64,000 nucleotides of DNA, taken from NCBI RefSeq assembly GCF_004101785.1, contig NZ_CP035130.1, positions 372,001-436,000 of the forward strand. The letters run 5' to 3'. Position 1 is the first letter of the stretch. Each line of letters opens with the position of its first letter. This stretch comes from Gudongella oleilytica. Its GTDB lineage: Bacteria; Bacillota; Clostridia; Tissierellales; Tissierellaceae. The position numbers and the translations under genes were made by a program. A model generated the notes under the pieces. It saw nothing but the letters and a program-made list of their open reading frames with translations, searched no databases and was not told where the DNA came from. Below are positions 7,750 to 16,836 of this stretch, one piece after another.

Positions 7750-9405
7750 CTACCCAAGTATCGTCCTGATAGTGTTATACGTCATATTAGGTACGTTCTC
7801 GAAGGTGTACTTTATATGGACTCTCTCAGTAAGTGAGTGCCCGTCCTTGCCGAAGGTTCCAATATTTACGACAGGTACGTTTATCTTCAATATATCCTCT
7901 ATGGGGTGGTTGTACTTTGTTCCCCAGCTTGGCATGTTCTTTTCAAGTGCTACCAGTTCATCCGGATCATCAGAAAGCGCCATAAAGCTTGAGTCGGAGA
8001 TGTATGGATAGAACATCTTTACGACTATCGGTTTTTCTGAGTGCTCCTGAACCAGCGCTATCGAATCCTTGACTGCATCAAGCAAAGCCTTCTCCATCTC
8101 AGTCTTTCCCCTCATCTCAATCCTGGATGAGAACAGGGATGAATAGTAGATTATTACGACAGGTGACTTATCCACTGACCACTTCCATGCTTCCTGGATG
8201 ACTGCAACTGAGAAGTCTCTAAGATCCATGGATGGATTGGTCTTATTAAGGTCTGCTGCAAAGTTGTGCAGATAATGCCTGAACTTGTCGCCATGGATGG
8301 TAACAAGTTCATTGTAGAATTCCTCCCAGGTATAGACTCTCTTTCTGTATGGAAGGGGAGTATAGGTGTGCTTGCCCATCTCACAATATTTTCTGTATTC
8401 CCCGTCCATATATTCAAGAAGATCGTCAAAGGCTTCCTCGGCCTTGCCCTTAACCTTCTCTATGACCTCCTTGGGGCTCATGCTGTGCGTAAAGAAATTA
8501 TAGTAGCTGTAGGCTGCAAGTGGAGTCTGTACTGTATAACCAACCTTGGTGTCGGTTTGCTTTAGGCTTGTTGGCGGTACTGTAACCTCACCCTGGGCTT
8601 CATCGCAAAGCTCTGAATTAAGATCTATCTTTCTGTTTATCTCGGCAATCAGGCTGTTTGGATTAAATCCCCCGAAGGAGTTGCCAACGTGCGTCTCCTT
8701 ACCTGTCACATAGAAGGATGGCAAAAGCTTCCCTATGGTTCCAAAGTATACATACTGATTGTTGTCCAATGGATGATACGGGGTCGAGTAATCGGCATTT
8801 ATTGCAGCCACGTACTCAAGACCATATTGCTCTTTCCATTTCAAGAGGACCTTCAGTGCTGATATGATGCCGTGAGAGTTGTCTTCCTCATCACACTCTG
8901 CTATTGCTATAACATTTCCGTTCAATTCCTCAGGATGCTTCGAAAAGTATTCGATCATATACATATGACCTGCAACTCCGCCCTTCATATCGAGAGCCCC
9001 TCTGCCAAACATATACTCACCGGACTCGATATCCTTCATGACTTCCTCAGATACGTTCAGGGATTTAAGTACCTCCGGAAGCTTATCGGGGTCAAAGGCA
9101 GCCTCTCTGTTTACTCCAAAATCGTCGACACCTACTGTGTCCAGATGACCCATAAGGACAATAGTCCTATTCGAGTCACCCTTTGTGCCTCTTACCATAG
9201 CAATGGCGTTGTGTCTTTCGATCTCGTCATTTATAGTCTCCTGAAGCACTACCTGCTCAGGGTATTGTTTGAAGTATTCAAGACCCAGATAATAATTGTA
9301 GATCCATCTTGCCACGTCGCTTTCGCCACTGGTTTTCACTATGCTCGGGATCCTCACCAGCTCTTTTGTAAGGTCTTTTACTGTCTCTAAACAATCAAGA
9401 TACAT
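7750..9405 (-). CDS. RocB-like M20 family metallopeptidase
   Basis: A 551-residue cytoplasmic zinc hydrolase of the M20 clan. The N-terminal TKELVRIPSIVKTSGE, the first metal motif VLMGHLDTVGVDDFG (about residue 84), GRGALDMKGGVAGHMYMIEY (about 134) and ECDEEDNSHG supply the usual ligands. The length and the long central insertion match the RocB group named after the arginine utilisation gene of Bacillus; the true substrate is not established. The start ATG lies behind GGAGGTG and a good promoter (9437-9465, minus). It is divergent from the alanine/glycine symporter, which fits an amino acid or peptide catabolic role. Confidence 0.82.
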   Translation of the reverse strand: MYLDCLETVKDLTKELVRIPSIVKTSGESDVARWIYNYYLGLEYFKQYPEQVVLQETINDEIERHNAIAMVRGTKGDSNRTIVLMGHLDTVGVDDFGVNREAAFDPDKLPEVLKSLNVSEEVMKDIESGEYMFGRGALDMKGGVAGHMYMIEYFSKHPEELNGNVIAIAECDEEDNSHGIISALKVLLKWKEQYGLEYVAAINADYSTPYHPLDNNQYVYFGTIGKLLPSFYVTGKETHVGNSFGGFNPNSLIAEINRKIDLNSELCDEAQGEVTVPPTSLKQTDTKVGYTVQTPLAAYSYYNFFTHSMSPKEVIEKVKGKAEEAFDDLLEYMDGEYRKYCEMGKHTYTPLPYRKRVYTWEEFYNELVTIHGDKFRHYLHNFAADLNKTNPSMDLRDFSVAVIQEAWKWSVDKSPVVIIYYSSLFSSRIEMRGKTEMEKALLDAVKDSIALVQEHSEKPIVVKMFYPYISDSSFMALSDDPDELVALEKNMPSWGTKYNHPIEDILKINVPVVNIGTFGKDGHSLTERVHIKYTFENVPNMTYNTIRTILG

Positions 9406-9436
9406 TTATCGCACCTCCGTTAACATTTCCACCTTC

Positions 9437-9465
9437 ATTATGTCACAGCACCTGATAAAAGGCAA
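9437..9465 (-). promoter_or_regulatory. Promoter of the RocB-like gene
   Basis: On the minus strand TTGCCT (9465-9460) and CATAAT (9442-9437) are separated by exactly 17 bp, about 30 nt ahead of the start codon. Confidence 0.6.
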
Positions 9466-9535
9466 TGGAGAAAAAGTATGCAAAAATCGAGCCAAGTTGA
9501 CCTGTTATCCCTTTAATTCGTGAAATATTTTTTTC

Positions 9536-9564
9536 TTTACAGAATGGCTCATTTCCGATAAAAT
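9536..9564 (+). promoter_or_regulatory. Promoter of the alanine/glycine symporter gene
   Basis: TTTACA (9536-9541) and TAAAAT (9559-9564) are separated by 17 bp in an AT-rich region ahead of the symporter gene. Confidence 0.6.
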
Positions 9565-9620
9565 GAAAAATATTAGTTATAATTTTCTAATTTATTAAAA
9601 AACGAAAGGGAGGTATTTGT

Positions 9621-11054
9621 ATGGCATTTGTTGAGACGCTGGTTGGTTGGATCTGGGGAGTGTCCCTATTGGTAGCCATCCTGGGTATCGGTCTTTACCT
9701 AACCTTTGCATCAGGGTTCTTCCAATTTGTGAAATTTGGTCACATTATGAAAGAGACCTTTGGCAAACTGGTAGTAAGACACAAAGGCGAAGAGGGAGCC
9801 GCAGGTATACTTTCACCCTTCGAGGCAGTATCATCAGCGATCGGAGGATCAGTTGGAGTTGGTAACATCGCCGGTGTAGCAACAGCAATCGCTGTTGGAG
9901 GACCTGGAGCATTAATGTGGATGTGGGTTGCAGCACTTGTTGGTATGCTGATCAAGATGTGTGAAGTTTCTCTTGCTGTATACTACAGAGAGAAGGACGA
10001 GAAAGGCAATCCTTACGGAGGCCCTACATACTACATGCAAAATGGTATGGGTAAAGAGAGAAACATGGGCTGGTGGAAGATCCTTGCTGTATTGTTTGGC
10101 TTAGGTATCTTTACGTCTCTGTTCCTTACTATGCAAAACTACTCAGTATCTGAGGCTGTTGCAAACACATTTAGCATCCCATTGCTGGCTGTTGGTATTG
10201 TTTATACTATTTTGGTATATGTCATCACAGCAGGCGGGATCCCGTCCCTTGGAAAATGGGCAGGCAGATTGGTTCCTTTCATGACATTGTTCTATGTATT
10301 AGCCGGACTTTTCATTATTCTTAAAAATGCAGGACAGATCCCACACGCATTTGCACTTATATTTGGCGGCGGAGTATCAGGAACTGCAGCAGTAGGCGGA
10401 TTTGCCGGAGCAGCAGCTGGAAAGGCTATCCAAATGGGTATCGCTCGTGCGGTTTATTCAAACGAAGCTGGTTGGGGAACATCACCAATGATCCACTCAA
10501 CAGCCAGGACCGATCACCCCATAAGACAAGGTATGTGGGGAGCATTTGAAGTATTCGTTGACACTTTGATAGTATGTACAATAACTGCACTTGTAATAGT
10601 AACAACTGGTGAGTGGCAGTCAGGAGTTGCCGGAGCAACTCTGACTCTTAATGCATTCCAGAGTGAGATCGGAACTGTTGGAAGAGTAGTAATCTCAATA
10701 TCGATCTTCCTGTTCGGACTTACAACTACAACCGGATGGTATGCATACTATGAGATACTTCTCAGACATTTGTTCGGTAAAGATTCAAAGACAAAAGAAT
10801 CTATTCTTACATTCTACAAGTGGTTCTATCCTATACCAGGTCTTGCAATGACAGCTTATGCAGTATATGGAGGACAAACTCCCGCTACTCTTTGGTTGTT
10901 TGCTGACCTTACAACAGGAATACCTACATTCCTTAACATTATCGCTCTTATAATCCTGAGCCCAGTCTTCATTAGACTGTTGAAGGACTACAAAGCAAGA
11001 CATCTTGGAATTGGTACTGTTGACCCGAACTTCAAGGTATTCTACGAGGACTAA
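9621..11054 (+). CDS. Sodium:alanine/glycine symporter (AGCS family)
   Basis: An integral membrane transporter of 477 residues with about 11 hydrophobic segments. It is recognised by the family core SPFEAVSSAIGGSVGVGNIA (about residues 65-84), GGPGALMWMW, GGPTYYMQNG and ARAVYSNEAGWGTSPM. AGCS carriers import alanine or glycine with Na+. The start follows GGGAGGT. It has its own promoter and a 13-bp terminator, so it is a single-gene unit. Uptake of small amino acids fits the amino-acid-fermenting character of the window. Confidence 0.93.
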   Translation: MAFVETLVGWIWGVSLLVAILGIGLYLTFASGFFQFVKFGHIMKETFGKLVVRHKGEEGAAGILSPFEAVSSAIGGSVGVGNIAGVATAIAVGGPGALMWMWVAALVGMLIKMCEVSLAVYYREKDEKGNPYGGPTYYMQNGMGKERNMGWWKILAVLFGLGIFTSLFLTMQNYSVSEAVANTFSIPLLAVGIVYTILVYVITAGGIPSLGKWAGRLVPFMTLFYVLAGLFIILKNAGQIPHAFALIFGGGVSGTAAVGGFAGAAAGKAIQMGIARAVYSNEAGWGTSPMIHSTARTDHPIRQGMWGAFEVFVDTLIVCTITALVIVTTGEWQSGVAGATLTLNAFQSEIGTVGRVVISISIFLFGLTTTTGWYAYYEILLRHLFGKDSKTKESILTFYKWFYPIPGLAMTAYAVYGGQTPATLWLFADLTTGIPTFLNIIALIILSPVFIRLLKDYKARHLGIGTVDPNFKVFYED

Positions 11055-11068
11055 AATCAATTGAACTT

Positions 11069-11098
11069 AAAATGCCCCGGGTTATCCCGGGGCATTTT
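11069..11098 (+). terminator. Terminator after the AGCS symporter gene
   Basis: A 13-bp perfect stem (11069-11081 with 11086-11098) has a TTAT loop, with the four T of the 3' arm acting as U-tract. It lies only about 20 nt before the next start codon. Confidence 0.85.
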
Positions 11099-11117
11099 CT
11101 ACGAGGAGGGTTTGTAA

Positions 11118-12734
11118 ATGGATTTGATTTTTATCAATGGAGTGGTCCATACGATGGACAAAGATGGCACAACTGCCCAGGCGGTATCTGTAAAAGGAGA
11201 CCGGATCCAGGCCGTTGGAACAAATGATGAGATCATGAAGCTTAAGACAGAAGACACTAAAGTAATTGACCTTGAAGGGAAAACAATGGTCCCAGGCTTT
11301 AACGACAGCCACATGCACTTGTTGAACTACGGCTACAGCCTTACCCAGGTGGATCTTATAGGGACCAGATCTCTCGAGGAGGTCCTTGAGAGGACTAGAG
11401 AATTCATCAAAGAGAATGATATCGCTGCAGGAAAGTGGGTAAGAGGCAGAGGCTGGAATCAGGATTATTTCTCTGGTGACAAGGTGTTCCCCACCAGGTA
11501 CGACTTAGACAGGATATCCAGGGACCACCCGATCTGCGTCACAAGGACATGTGGTCACGTGTCGGTAGTAAACTCAAAGGCTCTGGAAATGCTTGGGATA
11601 AACAGGAATACTCCGCAGGTAGAGGGTGGACACTTTGACCTGGATGAAAATGGAGAACCAGTTGGTATTTTCAGAGAGGATGCACTTAAACTGGTATATG
11701 ATTCGATACCAACACCAAATCTCGATGAGATCAAGAGCATGATGCTTGCAGCATATAAGGATCTCAATGCCTGTGGTATCACCTCCGTTGGAACAGATGA
11801 CTTCGGAGCGCTTCCGCAAAGCGATTATGAGAACGTCATCAAAGCTTACCGTGAGCTAATAGCTGAAGGCAAGAATACAGTAAGGATCTATGAGCAATGT
11901 CTGCTTCCGGTCAAGGAAAAATTTCAGGGCTTCCTAGATAAGGGCTATAAGACCGGCTGGGGTGACGAGAGCTTTAAGATAGGTCCATTGAAGCTGCTTC
12001 AGGATGGATCGTTGGGAGCAAGGACTGCAGCACTTATGGAGGATTATGAGGATGAGCCTGGAACAACAGGCATTATAACTGCCACCCAGGATTATCTCAA
12101 TGACCTGGTAATGAAGGCACATAAGGCAGACTGTCAGATCGCCATCCACGGCATAGGCGACAAGGGGATGTATATGGCCTTCGATGCTATTGAGAAGGCT
12201 CTGTCTGAATATCCCAAAAAAGACCACAGACATGGCATAGTTCATGCCCAGATAACTGACGAGTATCTTCTCGATAAGTTTAAGGAGCTTGATGCAATAG
12301 CATATATCCAGCCAATATTCCTTGATTATGACTGGAAGATGGTTAGGGCAAGAGTAGGAGCTGAAAGAGAGAAGACATCCTACAACTGGAAGAGTCTTCT
12401 GGATCGTGGAGTCCACATACCCTGCGGTTCAGATGCTCCTGTTGAGACCTTCAATGTAATGTATGGAATATATGAGGCAGTTACAAGAAAAGACCTTGAG
12501 GGCAATCCTGAGGGAGGCTGGCTGCCTGAGCAAGCACTGACTCCTTATGAAGCTCTTCGTGCCTATACTATGGAGGGAGCATATGCATCCTTCGAGGAGG
12601 ATTTGAAGGGATCGATCGAGCCAGGAAAGCTTGCTGATATGGTCGTGCTTTCAAGCGATATATTGTCAATAGACCCTCATGAGATAAAGGATGTAAAGGT
12701 TGAATCAACGATATTTGGGGGCAGAGTGCTTTAG
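11118..12734 (+). CDS. YtcJ-like amidohydrolase (Amidohydro_3 family)
   Basis: A 538-residue metal-dependent hydrolase. The N-terminal beta-sandwich starts LIFINGVVHTMDKDG; the HxH metal motif is GFNDSHMHL (about residue 60); further metal or active-site regions are IAIHGIGDKG, HGIVHAQ and GSDAPVETF near residue 440, with the C-terminal GSIEPGKLADMVVLS closing the sandwich. Members act on N-substituted amides or formamides, but most have no known substrate. It starts 7 nt after GGAGGG and follows the symporter terminator. Its neighbours are amino acid transporters, so an amide or N-acyl amino acid substrate is plausible but unproven. Confidence 0.85.
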   Translation: MDLIFINGVVHTMDKDGTTAQAVSVKGDRIQAVGTNDEIMKLKTEDTKVIDLEGKTMVPGFNDSHMHLLNYGYSLTQVDLIGTRSLEEVLERTREFIKENDIAAGKWVRGRGWNQDYFSGDKVFPTRYDLDRISRDHPICVTRTCGHVSVVNSKALEMLGINRNTPQVEGGHFDLDENGEPVGIFREDALKLVYDSIPTPNLDEIKSMMLAAYKDLNACGITSVGTDDFGALPQSDYENVIKAYRELIAEGKNTVRIYEQCLLPVKEKFQGFLDKGYKTGWGDESFKIGPLKLLQDGSLGARTAALMEDYEDEPGTTGIITATQDYLNDLVMKAHKADCQIAIHGIGDKGMYMAFDAIEKALSEYPKKDHRHGIVHAQITDEYLLDKFKELDAIAYIQPIFLDYDWKMVRARVGAEREKTSYNWKSLLDRGVHIPCGSDAPVETFNVMYGIYEAVTRKDLEGNPEGGWLPEQALTPYEALRAYTMEGAYASFEEDLKGSIEPGKLADMVVLSSDILSIDPHEIKDVKVESTIFGGRVL

Positions 12735-12742
12735 AGGAAATA

Positions 12743-12771
12743 TTGACATAAGAGGCATCTGGATATATACT
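12743..12771 (+). promoter_or_regulatory. Strong sigma-A promoter of the liv operon
   Basis: A perfect TTGACA (12743-12748) and TATACT (12766-12771) have a 17-bp spacer. Transcription would begin near 12778, leaving a leader of about 115 nt before livK. Confidence 0.85.
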
Positions 12772-12788
12772 AATAAATGATTGAAACT

Positions 12789-12853
12789 TGCTAAAGAGGT
12801 ACAATTCTACCTGTTTAGCATAATACCCTTGGAAGGGAGTCTTCCAGTTTTTT
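12789..12853 (+). promoter_or_regulatory. Attenuator-like leader of livK
   Basis: Two hairpins lie between promoter and gene. The first is a 13-bp stem with one mismatch (12789-12801 with 12808-12820). The second, TGGAAG (12830-12835) with CTTCCA (12841-12846), is followed by six T at 12848-12853 and looks like a terminator. An alternative stem, CCCT (12826-12829) with AGGG (12834-12837), would break the second. The arrangement resembles transcription attenuation; no T-box motif is present. Confidence 0.5.
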
Positions 12854-12895
12854 AGGGCTAAATATCAGAATATTCATTAAAAGGGGGAAGAATCA

Positions 12896-14044
12896 ATGAA
12901 GAAAACATTGGTACTTATGCTGTCAGTGGTAATGGCCTTGAGCCTTTTGGCTGGCTGTGGCGGCGGAGGAGCACCTGCAGAGTCCGACGTGATCAAGATA
13001 GGCGTATTCGAGCCTATGACCGGAGCCAATGCAGCCGGTGGAGAAATGACAGTTGAGGGGATCCAGCTGGCTAATGAAAAGATGCCTGAGATCCTTGGCA
13101 AAAAGGTTGAACTTGTAATAGTTGACAACAAGTCAGATAAGGTTGAGGCAGCCAACGCAGCCAACAAGCTTATTGAGCAGGACAAGGTAGTTGCAATAAT
13201 CGGAAGCTATGGTTCATCATTGTCAATGGCAGCCGGAGACATCGTGAAGACCGCTCAGGTGCCTGCAGTAGGATGTTCACCGACTAACCCGCTTGTAACG
13301 CTTAACAATGACTTCTATTTCAGAGTTTGCTTCATTGACCCGTTCCAGGGAACAGTTATGGCAAACTACGCATTCAACGAGCTTGGAGCAAGAACCGCAG
13401 CAATAATCCAGGACGTACAACAGGACTACTCTGTAGGACTTAGCAAGTACTTTGTCGACGCATTCACAGAGTTGACAGGCGATCCAAACAGCATAGTTGC
13501 AACAGTTTCCTATAATACCGGAGACCAGGACTTCTCAGCTCAATTGACAAGCGTAAAGGGTTTGAATCCGGACGTAATATTCGCACCTGGAAACTACGGC
13601 GAATCAGCACTTTTGATAAAACAAGCAAGAGACCTTGGAATGGACACTCCGATCCTTGGAGGAGACACATGGGAAGCTCCTGAGTTCCTTTCAATCGGTG
13701 GCGCAGCTGTTGAAGGAGCAGTATTCTCGACCCACTTTACATCTGAGGCTCCTGTTACTGAGGTTTCAGAGGTATTCCTTGCTGACTACCAGGCTAAATA
13801 CGGTAAGGCAGCTAATGCTTTCGCAGCACTTGGTTACGATGCATACATGGTAATCCTTGATGCGATCGAAAGAGCCGGCTCAGCTGACTCTGTAGCCATT
13901 CAGCAGGCACTTGCAGAAACAGAAGGCTTTGTGGGAGCAACCGGAAATATTACTCTTGATGAAAACGGCGACGCCGTAAAATCAGCAGTAATCAACAAGG
14001 TCGAGGGCGGAAAATTCGTATATCTTACAACTGTAGAGCCTTAA
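12896..14044 (+). CDS. livK: Branched-chain amino acid ABC transporter, substrate-binding lipoprotein
   Basis: A 382-residue periplasmic-binding-type receptor anchored as a lipoprotein: signal peptide with lipobox LLAGC (Cys near residue 21) and a GGGG linker. The mature protein begins IKIGVFEPMTGANAAGGE, the hallmark of the Leu/Ile/Val-binding (Peripla_BP_6) family, with IIGSYGSSLSMAAG lining the pocket. It captures amino acids outside the cell for LivHMGF. A weak GC-rich terminator separates it from livH, which would allow excess receptor over permease, as is usual in such operons. Confidence 0.93.
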   Translation: MKKTLVLMLSVVMALSLLAGCGGGGAPAESDVIKIGVFEPMTGANAAGGEMTVEGIQLANEKMPEILGKKVELVIVDNKSDKVEAANAANKLIEQDKVVAIIGSYGSSLSMAAGDIVKTAQVPAVGCSPTNPLVTLNNDFYFRVCFIDPFQGTVMANYAFNELGARTAAIIQDVQQDYSVGLSKYFVDAFTELTGDPNSIVATVSYNTGDQDFSAQLTSVKGLNPDVIFAPGNYGESALLIKQARDLGMDTPILGGDTWEAPEFLSIGGAAVEGAVFSTHFTSEAPVTEVSEVFLADYQAKYGKAANAFAALGYDAYMVILDAIERAGSADSVAIQQALAETEGFVGATGNITLDENGDAVKSAVINKVEGGKFVYLTTVEP

Positions 14045-14051
14045 ATATCAG

Positions 14052-14076
14052 GCCCTCCTCCTGAAGGGAGGAGGGC
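14052..14076 (+). terminator. Intra-operon hairpin between livK and livH
   Basis: A 10-bp GC-rich stem (14052-14061 with 14067-14076) is followed by a weak T-rich stretch (TGTTTGATCTTT). It is a likely partial terminator or mRNA-stabilising element that sets the livK:livH ratio. Confidence 0.65.
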
Positions 14077-14115
14077 TGTTTGATCTTTAGTCGGAATTTG
14101 TTAGGGGGAAAACTT

Positions 14116-15009
14116 ATGAGCATACAGGAATTCATGCAGCACCTGGTCAACGGCACCTCCCTCGGCAGCCTATATGCCCTTATTGCCATCGGCTATACCA
14201 TGGTCTACGGTATACTCCGTCTGATCAACTTCGCCCATGGTGATATTTTTATGCTGGGAGCATATATCACCTATTATGGAATAGCATATACACCGATTCC
14301 ATGGTGGCTTGTATTTATTCTATCGGCTGTAATTACGGGAGTGTTCGGTATGGTGCTTGAGAAGCTGGCTTACAAGCCGCTCAGAAGCGCACCCAGGATC
14401 ACCATAATGATCTCTGCCATCGGTGCGTCGTTTTTACTGCAAAACCTTGGAGTACTTGTATTTGGAGGAAGACCAAAGGCATTTCCCATTCCCGACGTCT
14501 TGAGCAAGACCCTTGTAGTCGGTGGTGTATCTGTTGCAATCGTTTCCGTAGTCATACCAATTATCACTATTCTTCTTCTGATGGGACTTACCTTCATCAT
14601 TCAAAAGACAAAAACAGGAATGGCAATGAGAGCCCTGTCAAAGGACTACGAGGCTGCCAGCCTGATGGGGATAGATATAAACAGAGTAATCTCATTCACT
14701 TTCTTTATAGGCTCCTTCCTTGCAGCTGTCGGCGGGATCCTTTGGGGAACAAAATATCCACAGCTGATGCCTTTAATGGGAGTAATGCCGGGGCTTAAGT
14801 GCTTTATAGCTGCTGTAATAGGAGGTATAGGCAACATCACAGGTGCAGTAATCGGCGGCTTTATTCTGGGCCTTGGCGAGATAATGCTTATAGCCTTCCT
14901 GCCCACCTTGACTGGCTACAGGGATGCATTTTCATTTATTCTTTTGATAGTCATACTTCTCGTCAAGCCTACAGGGCTCATGGGTGAGAAGATGACGGAG
15001 AAGGTGTAG
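14116..15009 (+). CDS. livH: Branched-chain amino acid ABC transporter permease LivH
   Basis: A 297-residue inner membrane permease with about eight TM helices. The family signature LYALIAIGYTMVYGILRLIN lies in the first 40 residues, and the EAA-type cytoplasmic loop around MRALSKDYEAASLMGIDIN is near residue 180. The ATG at 14116 lies 7 nt after AGGGGG; an in-frame TTG at 14080 falls in the preceding hairpin tail and is rejected. It pairs with LivM to form the channel. The next gene starts 2 nt after its stop. Confidence 0.93.
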   Translation: MSIQEFMQHLVNGTSLGSLYALIAIGYTMVYGILRLINFAHGDIFMLGAYITYYGIAYTPIPWWLVFILSAVITGVFGMVLEKLAYKPLRSAPRITIMISAIGASFLLQNLGVLVFGGRPKAFPIPDVLSKTLVVGGVSVAIVSVVIPIITILLLMGLTFIIQKTKTGMAMRALSKDYEAASLMGIDINRVISFTFFIGSFLAAVGGILWGTKYPQLMPLMGVMPGLKCFIAAVIGGIGNITGAVIGGFILGLGEIMLIAFLPTLTGYRDAFSFILLIVILLVKPTGLMGEKMTEKV

Positions 15010-15011
15010 CT

Positions 15012-16085
15012 ATGAAAAAAATACTCGATAGAAACCAAACAAAGCAACTGATTCTGACAGCAATTGCCCTCGTTGGCTTGGTAGTACTTAACCTTACCCT
15101 GGACAGCTACAAGATAAGGGTTGTAAATCTATGTCTTATCTACATTATTTTGGGACTTAGCATGAACCTTATAAACGGCTTCACTGGATTGTTCTCACTT
15201 GGACATGCAGGCTTTATGGCAATAGGGGCATACACTGTGGCACTTCTTACCATACCACCTGAGATGAAGGAAATGAATTTCTACATGAAGCCCATCCTTC
15301 CAGCTCTATTGAACCTTAATATGCCGTTTATCTTTGCGCTTCTTATGGGAGGGATAATGGCGGCAATATTCGGATTCCTTATTGGAGCTCCGGTACTAAA
15401 GCTTACTGACGATTACCTTGCAATTGCAACTCTGGGTTTTTCAGAGATAATCAGAGTCGTGATAATTAACATGCAGACTATCACCAATGGAGCATTGGGG
15501 CTGAAGGGGATCCCTCAGCATACCAATGATGCTATTGCTGGTCTGTTCGGGGTGGCACCAAAGACCAATCTTCTCTGGGCTGGAGTGGCAGCCATTCTGA
15601 CCATATTTGTCATGATACGTCTTATGGAGGGAAGCTACGGAAAGGCCTTCAAGGCAATCAGAGAGGACGAGGTCGCAGCAAGGTCAATGGGGATAAACCT
15701 TTTCAGGCATAAGGTAATGAGCTTTACAATAGGCTCATTTATGGCTGGAGTTGGTGGCGGACTTCTGGCGGTTTCCCTTGGAACAATAGACCCGACCCTG
15801 TTCAAATTTGCACTTACCTTTAACATCCTTCTAATAGTAGTTCTTGGGGGTATGGGAAATATCAAGGGCACGGTCATATCTGCAATAGTAGTTACAATCG
15901 CAATGGAGGGCTTGAGATTCCTGGATGCGGCAATAAACCTGGGCTTTATGACAACCCCTGCACTCCCGGGACTTAGAATGGTAGTATTCTCATTGATCCT
16001 TATGATTGTCATCATCTTCAAGAAGGACAACATATTCCTTACGACATATATGAAAGTGAGGGCTCGATATGCTAAGAATCAATAA
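15012..16085 (+). CDS. livM: Branched-chain amino acid ABC transporter permease LivM
   Basis: A 357-residue membrane protein with about ten hydrophobic segments. The family motifs are LGLSMNLINGFTGLFSLGHA (about residues 48-67) and the cytoplasmic loop KAIREDEVAARSMGINLFRH (about residues 214-233). It is the heterodimer partner of LivH. Its 3' end overlaps livG by 17 nt, indicating translational coupling in the order livK-H-M-G-F. Confidence 0.93.
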   Translation: MKKILDRNQTKQLILTAIALVGLVVLNLTLDSYKIRVVNLCLIYIILGLSMNLINGFTGLFSLGHAGFMAIGAYTVALLTIPPEMKEMNFYMKPILPALLNLNMPFIFALLMGGIMAAIFGFLIGAPVLKLTDDYLAIATLGFSEIIRVVIINMQTITNGALGLKGIPQHTNDAIAGLFGVAPKTNLLWAGVAAILTIFVMIRLMEGSYGKAFKAIREDEVAARSMGINLFRHKVMSFTIGSFMAGVGGGLLAVSLGTIDPTLFKFALTFNILLIVVLGGMGNIKGTVISAIVVTIAMEGLRFLDAAINLGFMTTPALPGLRMVVFSLILMIVIIFKKDNIFLTTYMKVRARYAKNQ

Positions 16086-16836
16086 TGTGACCATGAGATT
16101 CGGCGGCGTGGTTGCAGTAAACAGCTTCGACGCCCATATAGACAAGGGAGAGATAGTAGGACTGATTGGACCCAATGGTGCAGGAAAAACAACCGTTTTC
16201 AACATGGTCACAGGTGTTTACAGGCCTACTGAGGGGACGATTTCCTATCTTCCCGAAGGCAAGGAAATGGACATAACCGGTATGAGACCTGACAGGATAG
16301 CTGATATAGGCATATGCAGGACTTTTCAGAACATCAGACTTTTCAAGGACCTTCCCGTGGAGGACAACGTGTTTATTGGAAGCCACTTAAGGCTAAAAAG
16401 CGGTGTATTGTCATCTATCGTAAGATCCTCAGGCTATGTCAAGGAGGAGAAGACCATGATGGAGAAGGCACATTATCTTCTTGAAAAGGTTGGGCTCTAT
16501 GACCAGAGGAAGGAAAAAGCATATTCTCTGGCGTATGGCATGCAGAGAAGGCTTGAGATAGCAAGAGCACTTGCCACAGACCCAAAGCTTCTGCTTCTTG
16601 ATGAGCCGGCAGCGGGAATGAATCCTCAGGAGACTCAGGACCTTATGGACTTTATCAGGGACATAAAGGATGAATTCGGCCTGACCATATTCCTCATCGA
16701 GCACCACATGGAGGTCGTTATGGGGATATGCGACAGGATATATGTTCTTGACCATGGTATAAACATTGCTGAAGGAAACCCTGCGGATATCCAAAACAAT
16801 CCGAAGGTAATAGAAGCTTATCTGGGGGTGGAGTGA
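16069..16836 (+). CDS. livG: Branched-chain amino acid ABC transporter ATPase LivG
   Basis: A 255-residue ATPase. Walker A is GPNGAGKTT (about residues 35-43), the Q-loop region is CRTFQNIRLF, and Walker B is LLLLDEPAAGMNP (about residue 177) followed by the H-loop IEHHMEVV. The signature motif reads LAYGMQRRLEIARAL, where YGMQR replaces canonical LSGGQ; LivG proteins commonly carry a variant here. It couples ATP hydrolysis to LivHM transport together with LivF. Confidence 0.93.
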   Translation: MLRINNVTMRFGGVVAVNSFDAHIDKGEIVGLIGPNGAGKTTVFNMVTGVYRPTEGTISYLPEGKEMDITGMRPDRIADIGICRTFQNIRLFKDLPVEDNVFIGSHLRLKSGVLSSIVRSSGYVKEEKTMMEKAHYLLEKVGLYDQRKEKAYSLAYGMQRRLEIARALATDPKLLLLDEPAAGMNPQETQDLMDFIRDIKDEFGLTIFLIEHHMEVVMGICDRIYVLDHGINIAEGNPADIQNNPKVIEAYLGVE

